A stretch of DNA of 64,000 bases from Lentibacillus halodurans (GTDB taxonomy: Bacteria; Bacillota; Bacilli; Bacillales; Amphibacillaceae): the NCBI RefSeq assembly GCF_900112045.1, contig NZ_FOJW01000001.1, forward strand, positions 186,001-250,000, written 5' to 3'. A program made the translations under genes and the position numbers. Each line of letters begins with the position of its first letter. Within the stretch, counting starts at the first letter, position 1. Below are positions 18,780-29,597 of this stretch, in pieces. The notes beneath the pieces were generated by a model. That model was given only the letters and a program-made list of their open reading frames with translations. It did no database searches and was not told where the DNA came from.

Positions 18780-20852
18780 ATGAAACGTGTACTGATTGTC
18801 GGAGCAGGAAAAGGCGGAAGTGCATTGCTGGAAATTTTATATAACACGAAGAAAATGAATATTGTCGGCATTACGGATATTAATCCGGATGCGAAAGGCT
18901 TGAAAATTGCAGCAGAATATGGAATTCCCGCAGGCACGAACTTTGATAAATGGATCAATAAAGATATCGATATCATTGTAGAGGCCACTGGTGATGAACA
19001 TGTACTCGACCAACTGGTTGAAAAACGAAACAGAAAAACAGTTATTATCCCGGGCAGTGTTGCCTACATTATCACCGAGTTGATGGCAGAAAAGGAATCA
19101 TTGCTGGAGCGGCTGAAATTGCAGACCAATAATCAGGAATTAATTCTCAATAATATCCATGATGGAATGATTGTTGTGAACAATCAGGAGGTTGTCCAAT
19201 TCGTCAACAAAAGTGCGGAACGGATTGTAGGGATACCAAAAGAACGATTTATTGGTCAGGATATAAAGGGAATTATTGCTGATACGAGACTCCCTCATAT
19301 TTTGCGCAGCCGTAGGAAAGAAGTCAATCAAAGACTTCTTCTGGAAAATGGGAAAAAGGTTATCTCAACCAGAATTCCGATTATAAATGCTGAAGAACAG
19401 ATGCTTGGTGCATTTGCGGTTTTTAAAGATATAACCGAGGTCATGAATCTCGCGGAAGAAAATACGGATCTCAAAGAAATCAAAACACTGCTTGAAGCGA
19501 TTATCCAGTCCTCAGATGAGGCTATATCTGTCGTTGATGAGCATGGAACCGGGATCATGATCAATCCCGCTTATACACGCATCACGGGGCTCAGAGAGGC
19601 TGATATCCTCGGTAAACCTGCCAATGTAGATATATCAGAGGGCGAAAGTATGCATATGAAGGTGCTGCAGACACGACGGGCGGTGCGGAGAGTCCGTATG
19701 AAAGTGGGACCTGCCAAAAAAGAGGTGCTCGTTAATGTTGCGCCCGTTATCGTTGACGGAAAAATAAAAGGCAGTGTAGGAGTTCTGCATGATGTTTCCG
19801 AGATTCAGACCCTGACAAGTGAACTGAAACGTGCCAGGCAGATCATCCGCAATCTAGAAGCGAAATATACATTTGATGATATCATTGGCTCCTCTGCAGA
19901 GATGCAAATAGCTCTTGAACAAGCTAAAGTGGGAGCTAAAACACCAGCAACCGTTCTTCTGCGCGGAGAATCCGGTACAGGAAAAGAACTGTTTGCACAT
20001 GCTATACATAATGAAAGTGACCGCAAACATTATAAATTTATCCGGGTGAACTGTGCAGCAATTGCAGAAAACATTTTGGAAAGTGAACTGTTTGGTTATG
20101 AGGAAGGAGCCTTCACAGGGGCAAAACAAGGAGGCAAAAAGGGGTTATTTGAAGAGGCAAATATGGGCAGTATATTTCTGGATGAAATTGGTGAACTATC
20201 CCTTCACATGCAGGCAAAACTCCTTCGTGTGCTGCAGGAGGGTGAAATTATCCGGGTTGGCGGAACCACGCCTGCAGCCATAGATGTCCGAGTCATTACG
20301 GCAACGAATGTTAATCTCGAGAAAGCGATTATGCACAAAACATTCCGGGAAGATTTATACTATCGTTTAAACCGGCTGCCGATTTATATTCCATCGCTTA
20401 AAGAACGTATAGAAGATTTACCGGAACTTATTGATTATCTTATACAAAAGATTAATCAGGATTATGGAAGAAATATGAAAGCAATTAATGAAGAGGCAAT
20501 TGCTTATTTAAAACAATACCATTGGCCTGGAAACGTCCGTGAGCTAGAAAATATTATTGGAAGGGCTATGATCTATATGGATATGAACGAAGAAGTGATT
20601 CGAAAAGAACATATTCCAAACTTAACTACATTAATGGAGTCTTCCCAGCCGTTGGGAGAGGGCACCAGAGCAAATGACACATTGCAACACGCTATGGAAC
20701 AGTATGAGAAACAATATATCACGAAAGTTTTACAAGAACATGATTACAATAAAACCCGAACCGCCAGAGCTTTAAAAATATCGATACGAAATCTCTATTA
20801 CAAACTTGAAAAACATCGCATTGAAAAAGATGGCATGCAATATTTTTCATAA
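18780..20852 (+). CDS. bkdR: Sigma-54-dependent activator BkdR
   Basis: 690 residues from the ATG at 18780 after a G-rich site. The N terminus is an NAD(P)-binding-like fold ([18 protein letters not shown], ~1-105), followed by two PAS domains (~115-225 and ~240-345). The AAA+ domain (~365-605) has Walker A GESGTGKE and the sigma-54 contact loop GAFTGA. A Fis-type helix-turn-helix closes the protein ([20 protein letters not shown]). In B. subtilis BkdR senses branched-chain metabolites and activates the bkd operon, which begins 103 bases downstream here behind a -24/-12 promoter. Confidence 0.96.
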   Translation: MKRVLIVGAGKGGSALLEILYNTKKMNIVGITDINPDAKGLKIAAEYGIPAGTNFDKWINKDIDIIVEATGDEHVLDQLVEKRNRKTVIIPGSVAYIITELMAEKESLLERLKLQTNNQELILNNIHDGMIVVNNQEVVQFVNKSAERIVGIPKERFIGQDIKGIIADTRLPHILRSRRKEVNQRLLLENGKKVISTRIPIINAEEQMLGAFAVFKDITEVMNLAEENTDLKEIKTLLEAIIQSSDEAISVVDEHGTGIMINPAYTRITGLREADILGKPANVDISEGESMHMKVLQTRRAVRRVRMKVGPAKKEVLVNVAPVIVDGKIKGSVGVLHDVSEIQTLTSELKRARQIIRNLEAKYTFDDIIGSSAEMQIALEQAKVGAKTPATVLLRGESGTGKELFAHAIHNESDRKHYKFIRVNCAAIAENILESELFGYEEGAFTGAKQGGKKGLFEEANMGSIFLDEIGELSLHMQAKLLRVLQEGEIIRVGGTTPAAIDVRVITATNVNLEKAIMHKTFREDLYYRLNRLPIYIPSLKERIEDLPELIDYLIQKINQDYGRNMKAINEEAIAYLKQYHWPGNVRELENIIGRAMIYMDMNEEVIRKEHIPNLTTLMESSQPLGEGTRANDTLQHAMEQYEKQYITKVLQEHDYNKTRTARALKISIRNLYYKLEKHRIEKDGMQYFS

Positions 20853-20867
20853 ATGCATTTTTTTGCA
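20853..20867. promoter_or_regulatory. Candidate BkdR enhancer site upstream of ptb
   Basis: ATGCA TTTTTT TGCA (followed by T, so the dyad is ATGCA-N6-TGCAT) lies about 55 bases upstream of the -24 element, a fitting place for an activator of sigma-54 polymerase. It matches the site before bkdR. Confidence 0.45.
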
Positions 20868-20883
20868 TAGTCCGGCAGACGCA

Positions 20884-20900
20884 TATAAAGCGCTTTCAAT
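20884..20900. promoter_or_regulatory. cre-like site (possible CcpA binding)
   Basis: The core AAAGCGCTTT (20887-20896) is a perfect palindrome. Read on the minus strand, TTGAAAGCGCTTTAT fits the catabolite-responsive element WTGNAANCGNWNNCA except at the last two positions. It sits between the presumed enhancer and the sigma-54 promoter, where CcpA could block the operon during growth on sugar. Confidence 0.4.
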
Positions 20901-20910
20901 GATAAAGTGA

Positions 20911-20927
20911 TTGGCACGATTTTTGCA
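20911..20927 (+). promoter_or_regulatory. Sigma-54 (SigL) -24/-12 promoter of the bkd operon
   Basis: TTGGCACGATTTTTGCA matches the sigma-54 consensus TGGCAC-N5-TTGCA exactly. GG is at 20913-20914 and GC at 20925-20926, with correct spacing. The ptb start codon is 29 bases after it. Confidence 0.93.
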
Positions 20928-20955
20928 AGTATAACGTGGGGGTGGAAGTGATCTG

Positions 20956-21858
20956 ATGCAACATTTAAGTGAGCTGATGGAACAGGCAAAATCTGAAGAA
21001 AAACAGATTGTTGCTGTGGCCAATGCTGCGGATAAAGAGGTGTTGTCAGCAGTCAAAAAAGCTATTGAAGAAAAGTTGTGCTCGTTTTTATTATTCGCAG
21101 CTGAGGATGGTGTGCGGAAACATGCTGCAGAAATTGATCTTGACTTGTCAACAGAAGCGGCAGCAATTGTTCATACGGAGCACAATCCTCAAACAGCAGC
21201 CGTTAAAGCTGTTCACGATCACAAAGCAGATATTTTGATGAAGGGAAATATATCAACAAAAAAATTACTGAAGGCAGTGCTTGATAAAGAAACCGGATTA
21301 AGAACCGGAAACAACTTATCACATGTTGCATTATTTGAAATTCCCAATCAGGACCGGCTACTCTTTTTAACGGATGCTGCGATGAACATTGCACCTGACT
21401 TGGACGGAAAAACGAATATGATTAAAAATGCAGTGCAAGTTGCACATGGCATTGGTTTACAAAAACCAAATGTGGCTGTGCTTGCTGCTGTAGAAGTTAT
21501 TAATGATGAGATGCTGGCAACCATTGATGCAGCAGCACTTACTCAGATGCAAAAGCGCCAGCAAATCAGAGGTTGTACAGTTGATGGGCCCTTGGCTCTG
21601 GATAACGCCATATCTGCAGATGCTGCCCGTCAGAAAGGAATTGACTCCGAGGTGGCGGGAAATGCGGATATACTTATGGTGCCGACAATTGAGACAGGCA
21701 ATATGCTATATAAATCTTTCATGTACTTTGCGGGTGCAAAAGTGGCAAGTGTCATTAGCGGCGCGAGCGCACCGATCGTTCTGACTTCGCGAGCCGATTC
21801 CAGTGAAAGTAAATTGTATTCCTTATCACTGGCTTTGGCATCGGCAAAAACTTTTTGA
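20956..21858 (+). CDS. ptb: Phosphate butyryltransferase
   Basis: 300 residues. Exchanges the CoA of branched-chain acyl-CoA (isobutyryl, isovaleryl, 2-methylbutyryl) for phosphate, feeding butyrate kinase. Family features include ILMKGNISTKKLLKAVLD, LTDAAMNIAPDL and ADILMVPTIETGNMLYKSF. It is the first gene of the bkd operon; the order ptb-bcd-buk-lpdV-bkdAA-bkdAB-bkdB equals that of B. subtilis. Confidence 0.95.
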   Translation: MQHLSELMEQAKSEEKQIVAVANAADKEVLSAVKKAIEEKLCSFLLFAAEDGVRKHAAEIDLDLSTEAAAIVHTEHNPQTAAVKAVHDHKADILMKGNISTKKLLKAVLDKETGLRTGNNLSHVALFEIPNQDRLLFLTDAAMNIAPDLDGKTNMIKNAVQVAHGIGLQKPNVAVLAAVEVINDEMLATIDAAALTQMQKRQQIRGCTVDGPLALDNAISADAARQKGIDSEVAGNADILMVPTIETGNMLYKSFMYFAGAKVASVISGASAPIVLTSRADSSESKLYSLSLALASAKTF

Positions 21859-21921
21859 ACTTACTGGAAGCTGCACACATACTGCAGCGAACTTTATTGA
21901 TTGATTAAGGGGGACATCATA

Positions 21922-23016
21922 GTGGAAATTTTTAAGTATATGGAGAGTTATGATTATGAACAGCTGGTATTTTGCCAGGATGAAAATTCCGGATTGAAGG
22001 CAATTATTGCTATACATGATACAACACTTGGACCGGCACTTGGCGGAACAAGAATGTGGACATATAATTCCGAAGCGGATGCAATTGAGGATGTACTGCG
22101 GCTGGCGAAAGGTATGACGTACAAAAATGCGGCTGCAGGCCTGAATCTTGGCGGAGGTAAAACAGTCATTATCGGGGACCCGAAAAAAGATAAAAGTCCC
22201 GAAATGTTCCGCGCCTTTGGACGGTATATTCAAAGCCTGAACGGACGGTATATCACGGCAGAGGATGTAGGGACAACCGTTCAGGATATGGATTTAATCC
22301 ATATGGAAACAGACTTTGTTACAGGGGTGTCACCTGAATCAGGATCATCAGGAAATCCATCACCTGTTACAGCTTATGGTGTTTATAAAGGGATGAAGGC
22401 GGCGGCGATGGAAGCGTATGGTGATGCCTCACTGGAAGGAAAAACCGTTGCAGTTCAAGGGATTGGAAATGTGGCCTTTGCATTGTGTGAGTATTTACAT
22501 GAAGAAGGTGCCCATTTAATCGTCACCGATATTCATGAGGAGGCTGTGAAACATGCAGTGGATACTTTCGGCGCCAAAGCTGTAGATCCAGATGATATTT
22601 ACAGTGCCGATTGTGATATTTATGCACCATGTGCGCTTGGAGCAACCATAAATGATGAAACCATTCCGCAATTAAAAGCAAAAGTAATAGCCGGTTCCGC
22701 GAATAACCAGCTTAAAACAACAGACCACGGGGATATGATTCATGAAATGGGGATTGTTTATGCACCTGATTACGTTATCAATTCCGGTGGTGTGATTAAT
22801 GTAGCCGATGAATTGAATGGCTATAATCAAACAAGAGCCATGAAAAAAGTGGAAACAATATATGATAATTTAATGCAAGTATTTGAAATCTCAAAACGGG
22901 ATCAAATACCAACTTACGCCGCTGCTGACCGTTTGGCAGAGGAGCGGATCCAATCGTTACGGGCATCACGCAGTCCATTTTTATTGAATGGTCACCACAT
23001 ACTAAGCAGGCGATAA
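21922..23016 (+). CDS. bcd: Leucine dehydrogenase (branched-chain amino acid dehydrogenase)
   Basis: 364 residues from the GTG at 21922 (AAGGGGG eight bases upstream), the usual family length. NAD-dependent deamination of leucine, isoleucine and valine to 2-oxo acids, the substrates of the Bkd complex. The catalytic lysine region [15 protein letters not shown] and the Rossmann motif [15 protein letters not shown] are visible. It lies 63 bases after ptb. Confidence 0.96.
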   Translation: MEIFKYMESYDYEQLVFCQDENSGLKAIIAIHDTTLGPALGGTRMWTYNSEADAIEDVLRLAKGMTYKNAAAGLNLGGGKTVIIGDPKKDKSPEMFRAFGRYIQSLNGRYITAEDVGTTVQDMDLIHMETDFVTGVSPESGSSGNPSPVTAYGVYKGMKAAAMEAYGDASLEGKTVAVQGIGNVAFALCEYLHEEGAHLIVTDIHEEAVKHAVDTFGAKAVDPDDIYSADCDIYAPCALGATINDETIPQLKAKVIAGSANNQLKTTDHGDMIHEMGIVYAPDYVINSGGVINVADELNGYNQTRAMKKVETIYDNLMQVFEISKRDQIPTYAAADRLAEERIQSLRASRSPFLLNGHHILSRR

Positions 23017-23044
23017 CACGTATGGGAGTTGGAGGTAAATTGCT

Positions 23045-24130
23045 TTGTCACAGAAGCCATTAAGGGTTTTAGTCATTAACCCGGGTTCAACATCAACGAA
23101 AATCGGTGTTTTTGACAATGAGCACTGTATTTTTGAAAAAACGATACGTCACAGCATGGAAGAACTGTCTCAATATCAGCACATTATTGATCAATATGCG
23201 TTTCGCAAACGTGCGTTACTGGAACAGCTGGATTATGAAGGTATCAATATTTCCAAATTGAATGCTGTTTGTGCCCGCGGGGGCCTTCTGCGCCCGATTG
23301 AAGGCGGGACGTATCAAGTCAATGAATCAATGCTGCAGGATTTGAAGTTGGGCTACAACGGAGAACACGCTTCGAATTTAGGTGGGATTATCGCGTATGA
23401 GATAGCTAATGGGTTAAACATTCCGTCTTTTATTGTGGATCCGGTCGTAGTGGATGAGCTCAGTGAAATCGCCAGGGTGTCCGGGGTTCCGGAAATCCCG
23501 AGGAAAAGTATTTTTCATGCATTAAATCAAAAAGCTGCAGCCAGGAAAGCGGCGAAGGAAATCAGAAAAGATTATATCAATCTGAATTTAATTGTCACAC
23601 ACATGGGCGGTGGTATTACAATTGGGGCACATAAAAATGGGAAAGTGATCGATGTCAACAACGGTCTGCATGGAGATGGACCATTTTCCCCGGAACGGGC
23701 TGGTACCACTCCTGTTGGTGATTTGGTTTCCATGTGTTTCTCAGGACAATATTACCGGGATGAATTGATGAAAAAGCTTGTTGGGCAGGGTGGTCTGATG
23801 GCTTATCTCAATACAAATGACGCCGTTGAGGTAGAACAACGGATTAACAGTGGTGATCACTATGCAGCCCATATTTATGATGCCATGGCCTATCAAATTG
23901 CCAAAGAAATCGGATCAATGAGTGCCGTGCTTGAAGGGGATGTGGATACGATCGTTCTTACCGGTGGATTGGCTTATGGAAAAAGGTTTACAGATCTGAT
24001 CACGGATCGGGTCGGATGGATTGCTGACACGATTATTTACCCTGGTGAGGATGAATTACAGGCACTGAACGAAGGTGCATTGCGTGTGCTGCGGGGAGAA
24101 GAATCAGCAAGAGAATACCTTGCTAACTAA
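23045..24130 (+). CDS. buk: Butyrate kinase
   Basis: 361 residues, TTG start with GGAGG nine bases upstream. Acetate/sugar-kinase fold with [15 protein letters not shown] at the N terminus, [14 protein letters not shown] and [12 protein letters not shown]. Converts branched-chain acyl phosphates to the free acids with formation of ATP. It closes the salvage branch begun by Ptb. Confidence 0.95.
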   Translation: MSQKPLRVLVINPGSTSTKIGVFDNEHCIFEKTIRHSMEELSQYQHIIDQYAFRKRALLEQLDYEGINISKLNAVCARGGLLRPIEGGTYQVNESMLQDLKLGYNGEHASNLGGIIAYEIANGLNIPSFIVDPVVVDELSEIARVSGVPEIPRKSIFHALNQKAAARKAAKEIRKDYINLNLIVTHMGGGITIGAHKNGKVIDVNNGLHGDGPFSPERAGTTPVGDLVSMCFSGQYYRDELMKKLVGQGGLMAYLNTNDAVEVEQRINSGDHYAAHIYDAMAYQIAKEIGSMSAVLEGDVDTIVLTGGLAYGKRFTDLITDRVGWIADTIIYPGEDELQALNEGALRVLRGEESAREYLAN

Positions 24131-24151
24131 AATAGAGAGGAGCGTGCAATA

Positions 24152-25573
24152 ATGGCGAAAGAATATGATTTAGTCGTTCTCGGAGGAGGGACAGGCGGAT
24201 ATGTGGCAGCAATCCGTGCGTCACAGCTTGATATGCAGGTTGCCGTCGTTGAAAAAGGTGAGCTTGGCGGAACGTGCTTGCATCGGGGCTGTATACCATC
24301 CAAATCTCTGCTCCGGAGTGCCGAAGTTTTTAAACAGACAAAAGAAGCCAGTGAATATGGGATAGACACGACCGGTATAACGTTAAATTTTCCAAAAGTG
24401 CAAGAGCGGAAAAACCGTATTGTCCAAACACTCCACCAAGGTGTACAGGGGCTGATGAAAAAAGGTAAAATTGATGTATATGAAGGTTTTGGCCGCATAC
24501 TGGGACCTAGTATTTTCTCCCCAATGCCTGGAACAGTGTCTATTGAATATGAAAATGGTGATGAGAACACGATGCTTGTTCCCAAAAATGTATTGATCGC
24601 CACTGGCTCCAAACCAAAGACACTGCCAGACCTTGAAATTGATGGGGAATTTGTGATGAGTTCTGATGAAGCTTTAAATATGGAAGGATTGCCATCGTCC
24701 ATGATCATTGTGGGCGGAGGTGTCGTCGGTATCGAATGGGCATCGATGCTTGCTGATTTCGGTGTTGACGTGACCGTTGTCGAATATCTTGATCAAATTT
24801 TACCAACGGAAGATGAGGCTGTCGCCAAGGAAGTTGAATCGTTATTGGAGAAAAAGGGCATTCATTTTGTCAAAGGAGCAAGCGTACTCCCCGGGACACT
24901 GCAAAGAGAAAATGGTGTGACGATAGAGGCTGAAATAGACGGCTCAAATGAAACGTTTGCAGCTGACAAAATGCTCGTTTCTGTCGGGCGTGAAGCAAAT
25001 ACATCCAATATCGGGCTGCATAATACAGATATAGTCGTTGACAGTGGTTTTATTCACACAAATGAATTTTACCGGACGAAGGAATCACACATCTATGCGA
25101 TCGGGGATGTCATTGGCGGCATGCAGCTTGCCCATGTTGCTTCACATGAAGGGATTGTGGCTGTAGAACATATGGCGGATCAAAACCCGCTTCCACTTGA
25201 ATATGACAAAATTCCATCGTGTATATATGCCAATCCGGAAGTTGCCAGTGTCGGATTGACCGAAAAACAGGCAACCGAACAAGGATTTGATGTCAAAACC
25301 GGGAAATTTCCATTCAAAGCTGTTGGTAAAGCGCTGGTTCATGGAGAATCGGATGGGTTTGTCAAAGTCATAGCCGATCGAAACACCGAAGATTTGCTTG
25401 GTGTGCATATGATTGGACCGCATGTCACCGATATGATATCTGAAGCTGGTCTTGCTAAGGTGCTGGACGCAACACCATGGGAAGTTTCACAAAGTATTCA
25501 TCCGCATCCGTCACTTTCTGAAGTGATGGGTGAAGCAGCAATGGCTGTAGAAGGAAAACAGATTCACGGATAA
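24152..25573 (+). CDS. lpdV: Dihydrolipoamide dehydrogenase, E3 of the branched-chain complex
   Basis: 473 residues. FAD-binding GGGTGGYVAAIRA, redox-active disulfide GGTCLHRGCIPSK, NAD-binding VGGGVVGIEWASML, and the C-terminal dimer/catalytic motif HPHPSLSEVMGEA with the active-site His. Reoxidises the lipoyl groups of BkdB. GAGAGGAGCG precedes the ATG. Confidence 0.96.
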   Translation: MAKEYDLVVLGGGTGGYVAAIRASQLDMQVAVVEKGELGGTCLHRGCIPSKSLLRSAEVFKQTKEASEYGIDTTGITLNFPKVQERKNRIVQTLHQGVQGLMKKGKIDVYEGFGRILGPSIFSPMPGTVSIEYENGDENTMLVPKNVLIATGSKPKTLPDLEIDGEFVMSSDEALNMEGLPSSMIIVGGGVVGIEWASMLADFGVDVTVVEYLDQILPTEDEAVAKEVESLLEKKGIHFVKGASVLPGTLQRENGVTIEAEIDGSNETFAADKMLVSVGREANTSNIGLHNTDIVVDSGFIHTNEFYRTKESHIYAIGDVIGGMQLAHVASHEGIVAVEHMADQNPLPLEYDKIPSCIYANPEVASVGLTEKQATEQGFDVKTGKFPFKAVGKALVHGESDGFVKVIADRNTEDLLGVHMIGPHVTDMISEAGLAKVLDATPWEVSQSIHPHPSLSEVMGEAAMAVEGKQIHG

Positions 25574-25589
25574 TTAATGGGGAGGGAGT

Positions 25590-26585
25590 ATGATGGCAAC
25601 AAATCGCCATAATTCATTAGGTTTAACGGACGAACAAGCAGTGGATATATACAGACACATGCTTTTGGCGCGCAAAATTGACGAGCGGATGTGGCTGTTG
25701 AATCGCGCCGGAAAAATTCCGTTTGTTATTTCGTGTCAGGGACAGGAAGCCTCACAAGTAGGCGCTTCATTCGCCCTGGATCGAAGCAAAGATTATGTCG
25801 CACCGTATTATCGGGATATGGGTGTCGTTCTTTCATTCGGCATGACGGCAAAAGAATTGATGCTTTCGGCGTTTGCTAAAGCGGAAGACCCTAATTCAGG
25901 AGGGCGGCAAATGCCAAGTCATTTCGGTCAGAAGAAAAACCGAATTTTAAGCCAGTCCTCACCGGTAACAACCCAGCTTCCGCATGCAGTTGGGGTAGCC
26001 CTGGCTGCCAAAATGGAAAAGAAAGATTTTGCATCGTTCGTTTCGCTCGGTGAAGGTTCATCAAATCAAGGTGATTTTCATGAGGGGCTGAATTTCGCCG
26101 GTGTCCATCATTTACCTGTCATCACAATGGTCGAAAACAATAAATATGCGATTTCGGTTCCGCTGGATAAACAAATTGCCAGCGACAATGTCTCCGATCG
26201 TGCACAAAGTTATGGCATGCCGGGGGTAACCGTTGATGGCAACGATCCGCTGGCAGTATACCAAGAAGTTAAAAAGGCGAGGGAACGTGCCATGAATGGT
26301 GAAGGTCCAACTTTGATAGAGGCAGTATCGTACAGGTTTACGGCACATTCAAGTGATGATGACGATCGTCAATACCGTGAGAGTTCTGAAGTAGAGGAAG
26401 CTAAGAAAAAAGATGCGATTATTTCGTTTGCAGCTTATTTAAAGGAAGCGGGAATTATGACGGACGATGCGGAACAGGAAATCAGCAATGAAATAGACAA
26501 TATGGTTAACGAGGCGACCGATTACGCGGAAAGTGCTCCTTATCCTGAACCGGAATCTGCGCTTCAATACGTATATGAAGAGTAG
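25590..26585 (+). CDS. bkdAA: Branched-chain 2-oxo acid dehydrogenase E1 alpha
   Basis: 331 residues; ATG at 25590 or 25593, both after GGGAGGGAG. Thiamine-diphosphate enzyme that decarboxylates the 2-oxo acids from leucine, isoleucine and valine. Visible are GQEASQVGASFAL, GRQMPSHFG, the ThDP/Mg site SLGEGSSNQGDFHEGLNFA with ENNKYAIS, and the phosphorylation-loop equivalent YRFTAHSSDDD. It works as a heterotetramer with BkdAB. Confidence 0.96.
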   Translation: MMATNRHNSLGLTDEQAVDIYRHMLLARKIDERMWLLNRAGKIPFVISCQGQEASQVGASFALDRSKDYVAPYYRDMGVVLSFGMTAKELMLSAFAKAEDPNSGGRQMPSHFGQKKNRILSQSSPVTTQLPHAVGVALAAKMEKKDFASFVSLGEGSSNQGDFHEGLNFAGVHHLPVITMVENNKYAISVPLDKQIASDNVSDRAQSYGMPGVTVDGNDPLAVYQEVKKARERAMNGEGPTLIEAVSYRFTAHSSDDDDRQYRESSEVEEAKKKDAIISFAAYLKEAGIMTDDAEQEISNEIDNMVNEATDYAESAPYPEPESALQYVYEE

Positions 26586-26597
26586 GGGGGAAATCGA

Positions 26598-27581
26598 ATG
26601 CCAGTAATGTCGTATATTCAGGCAGTGACAGCTGCTTTACAGGAAGAGATGCAGCGTGATGAAAAAGTATTCGTTTTAGGGGAAGATGTTGGCAAAAAAG
26701 GTGGCGTATTCGGTGCCACCAAGGGGTTACATGATGAATTTGGCGAATATCGTGTGCTTGATACCCCTCTTGCGGAATCTGCTATTGCAGGGGTCGGCAT
26801 TGGAGCAGCCATGTATGGTATGCGGCCAGTCGCTGAAATGCAGTTTGCTGATTTTATCATGCCTGCTGTCAACCAGATCATTTCAGAGGCAGCCAAAATG
26901 CGTTATCGCTCCAATAACGACTGGAACGTACCGATGACTATCCGAGCTCCATACGGTGGCGGCGTACACGGGGCGTTATATCATTCACAATCTGTTGAAT
27001 CAGTGTTTGCCAACCAGCCTGGACTGAAGATTGTTATACCATCGACACCATATGACGTAAAAGGTCTTTTGAAAGCTTCCATTCGTGATAATGATCCAGT
27101 GCTGTTTTTTGAGCATAAACGGGCCTATCGCTTGCTGAAAAGTGATGTTCCGGAAGATGATTATGTGCTTCCAATCGGAAAGGCAGATGTGAAACGAGAA
27201 GGTTCTGATGTCACTGTTATCACGTATGGCTTGTCTGTTCATTTTGCGCTTCAGGCAGCTGAAAAATTGGAGGAAGAAGGAATAGACACGCATATTCTTG
27301 ATTTGCGGACTGTATACCCGCTGGATCAGGAAGCGATCATTGAAGCAGCTCAGAAGACCGGAAAAATTCTGCTGATTACCGAAGATAATAAAGAGGGCAG
27401 TATAATTGGAGAAGTGGCAGCTATTATTGCTGAAAATTGCCTGTTTGAACTGGATTCCCCGATCCAGCGTCTTGCTGGTCCTGAGATACCAGCAATGCCA
27501 TTTTCACCAACGATGGAAAAATACTTTATGATTAATCCTGATAAAGTCGAAAATGCTATTCGTGACCTGGCGGAATTTTAA
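26598..27581 (+). CDS. bkdAB: Branched-chain 2-oxo acid dehydrogenase E1 beta
   Basis: 327 residues. Transketolase-like beta subunit with GEDVGKKGGVFGATKGL, TPLAESAIAGVGIGAAMYG, MQFADFIMPAVNQI and RAPYGGGVHGALYHSQS. The C-terminal domain has LDLRTVYPLD. It completes the ThDP site of BkdAA. The start is 12 bases after bkdAA, with a GGGGGG site between. Confidence 0.96.
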   Translation: MPVMSYIQAVTAALQEEMQRDEKVFVLGEDVGKKGGVFGATKGLHDEFGEYRVLDTPLAESAIAGVGIGAAMYGMRPVAEMQFADFIMPAVNQIISEAAKMRYRSNNDWNVPMTIRAPYGGGVHGALYHSQSVESVFANQPGLKIVIPSTPYDVKGLLKASIRDNDPVLFFEHKRAYRLLKSDVPEDDYVLPIGKADVKREGSDVTVITYGLSVHFALQAAEKLEEEGIDTHILDLRTVYPLDQEAIIEAAQKTGKILLITEDNKEGSIIGEVAAIIAENCLFELDSPIQRLAGPEIPAMPFSPTMEKYFMINPDKVENAIRDLAEF

Positions 27582-27615
27582 GATTAAATGAACAACAATT
27601 AAAGGAGGGGGAAAG

Positions 27616-28881
27616 ATGGCAACTGAAAAAATCAACATGCCGCAGCTTGGAGAAAGTGTCACAGAAGGCACGATCAGCTCCTGGCTTGTCGGTGCAGGGG
27701 ACAAAATCAAAAAATATGATCCGATTGCGGAAGTCATGACCGACAAAGTCAATGCCGAGGTTCCGTCTTCGTTTACAGGGGTTATCAAGGAACTTGTAGC
27801 GCAGGAAGGAGATACCATCCAGGTTGGCGATCTCATGTGCTATATCAATATAGAGAACAGTTCATCAGATAGTGAAGGTGAATCCGCGCCATCCGAACAA
27901 ATTGAAGAAAAACAGACTACAGCCAGGAAAGAAGCTGCAGGAGAACAGTCCATGAAAAGACGTTACTCACCCGCTGTATTAAAGCTTGCACAGGAACATG
28001 ACATTGATTTGGAGCAGGTTAACGGCACAGGACAGGGAGGACGGATCACAAGAAAAGATATCGAAACATTAATCGTCTCCGGAGACAAATCGGTTAGAAC
28101 CACCCCGCAAAGTAATATAGAAGCTCCCGGGATTCAACCTTCAACGTCACCGCAGCCTGAGCAGCAAGCATCAGCAAAATCGGGTGGTACTGAAATTCCG
28201 GTTACCGGTGTACGGAAGGCAATTGCACAAAACATGGTGCGGTCGACACAGGAGATACCACATGCGTGGATGGCCGTTGAAGCAGATGTTACGGATTTGG
28301 TCAGTTACCGTAATCAGATTAAGAACGAATTTAAACAACAAGAAGGATACAGTCTTACATTCTTTGCATTTTTTGTGAAATCTGTTGCACAGGCACTGAA
28401 AGAATTCCCGCAATTGAACAGCACATGGGCTGAGGATAAAATTATTCAGCATCAGGACATTAATCTATCCATTGCCGTAGCAAAACACCAGGAGCTTTTT
28501 GTACCGGTTATTAAAAACGCAGATGAAAAAAGTATTAAAGGTATCGCAAGAGAAATTAACGATCTGGCAATGCGGGCACGCAGCGGAAAGTTAACTTCAG
28601 ATGATATGCAGGGGGGAACATTTACGGTTAATAATACCGGATCTTTTGGTTCTGTTCAGTCAATGGGTGTCATCAATCATCCACAGGCTGCCATTTTACA
28701 GGTCGAATCAATTGTAAAACGGCCGGTCATTATTAACGATATGTTTGCTGCCCGTGACATGGTAAACTTATGTTTATCCCTTGACCACAGAGTATTGGAT
28801 GGATTGATTGCCGGACAGTTTTTGGCAAGGGTAAAGGAAATGGTGGAACATACCAATGCAAATACAACCAATATCTATTAA
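27616..28881 (+). CDS. bkdB: Dihydrolipoyl acyltransferase E2 of the branched-chain complex
   Basis: 421 residues. An N-terminal lipoyl domain (~1-78) has the lipoylated lysine in VMTDKVNAEVPS; an acidic linker follows; the E3-binding domain (~118-152) reads RRYSPAVLKLAQEHDIDL with GTGQGGRITRKDI; a Pro/Ser/Gln linker leads to the acyltransferase domain (~190-420) with catalytic SLDHRVLDG. Last gene of the operon. The following 175 bases before brxB have no clear terminator. Confidence 0.96.
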   Translation: MATEKINMPQLGESVTEGTISSWLVGAGDKIKKYDPIAEVMTDKVNAEVPSSFTGVIKELVAQEGDTIQVGDLMCYINIENSSSDSEGESAPSEQIEEKQTTARKEAAGEQSMKRRYSPAVLKLAQEHDIDLEQVNGTGQGGRITRKDIETLIVSGDKSVRTTPQSNIEAPGIQPSTSPQPEQQASAKSGGTEIPVTGVRKAIAQNMVRSTQEIPHAWMAVEADVTDLVSYRNQIKNEFKQQEGYSLTFFAFFVKSVAQALKEFPQLNSTWAEDKIIQHQDINLSIAVAKHQELFVPVIKNADEKSIKGIAREINDLAMRARSGKLTSDDMQGGTFTVNNTGSFGSVQSMGVINHPQAAILQVESIVKRPVIINDMFAARDMVNLCLSLDHRVLDGLIAGQFLARVKEMVEHTNANTTNIY

Positions 28882-29056
28882 AACTCGGACTTAGCCCCTC
28901 CTTAATAGGAGTCATGTTGGGCAGAGGAGAATCAGCTGATTTTTAAAAGGGGTTCATAAGATATCCTGTTTTGGAACAGAAGTTATCTGAATTGAATTCT
29001 CCAAATAAAATTGATAACCTAGTGATAGGCAATGCCAATTTATAATTTAAAAGGGG

Positions 29057-29500
29057 ATGGATGTTCATATGGATTTTAATCTGTTCATGAACGATGTCGT
29101 AAATGCTGCTCGGGAAGACGTACGGGAAGCTGGATATGAAGAGTTAACGACACCTGAGTCTGTTAATGAAGCATTGAACCGTGAAGGCTCCACATTAGTT
29201 ATGATTAACTCGACATGCGGCTGTGCCGGTGGTGTTGCACGTCCCGCTGCAGCTAATGCGATTCATTATGATAAACGGCCTGATCATCTCGTCACAGTAT
29301 TTGCCGGACAAGACCGTGAAGCTACTGAGAAGGCGAGAGAGTACTTTGAAGGCTACCCACCTTCATCACCTTCTTTTGCATTTATGCAGGACGGGAAAAT
29401 CGTTACAATGCTTGAACGCTCTGACATAGAAGGCTACAGTGCAATGGATGTAGTCGACAAGCTGCAAAACGTGTTTGATGAACATTGTAAAGAAATGTAA
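29057..29500 (+). CDS. brxB: Bacilliredoxin BrxB (YqiW/YphP family)
   Basis: 147 residues from the ATG at 29057, or 143 from the ATG at 29069, which is better spaced from AAGGGG at 29051-29056. The CGC motif [21 protein letters not shown] is the bacilliredoxin active site. These proteins remove bacillithiol from mixed disulfides on proteins after oxidative stress. In B. subtilis, yqiW also lies downstream of bkdB. Confidence 0.92.
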   Translation: MDVHMDFNLFMNDVVNAAREDVREAGYEELTTPESVNEALNREGSTLVMINSTCGCAGGVARPAAANAIHYDKRPDHLVTVFAGQDREATEKAREYFEGYPPSSPSFAFMQDGKIVTMLERSDIEGYSAMDVVDKLQNVFDEHCKEM

Positions 29501-29518
29501 ACATCATGAGGTTATCAG

Positions 29519-29558
29519 ATGAGGCTGTCTCAAACAAAACGGGTCAGCCTCATTTTGT
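29519..29558 (+). terminator. Terminator after brxB
   Basis: Perfect 9-bp stem ATGAGGCTG / CAGCCTCAT with a TTTTG tail. Confidence 0.85.
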
Positions 29559-29597
29559 TCTAACGTCAGAAAATATAGATGATGGTTTCATACAAGA

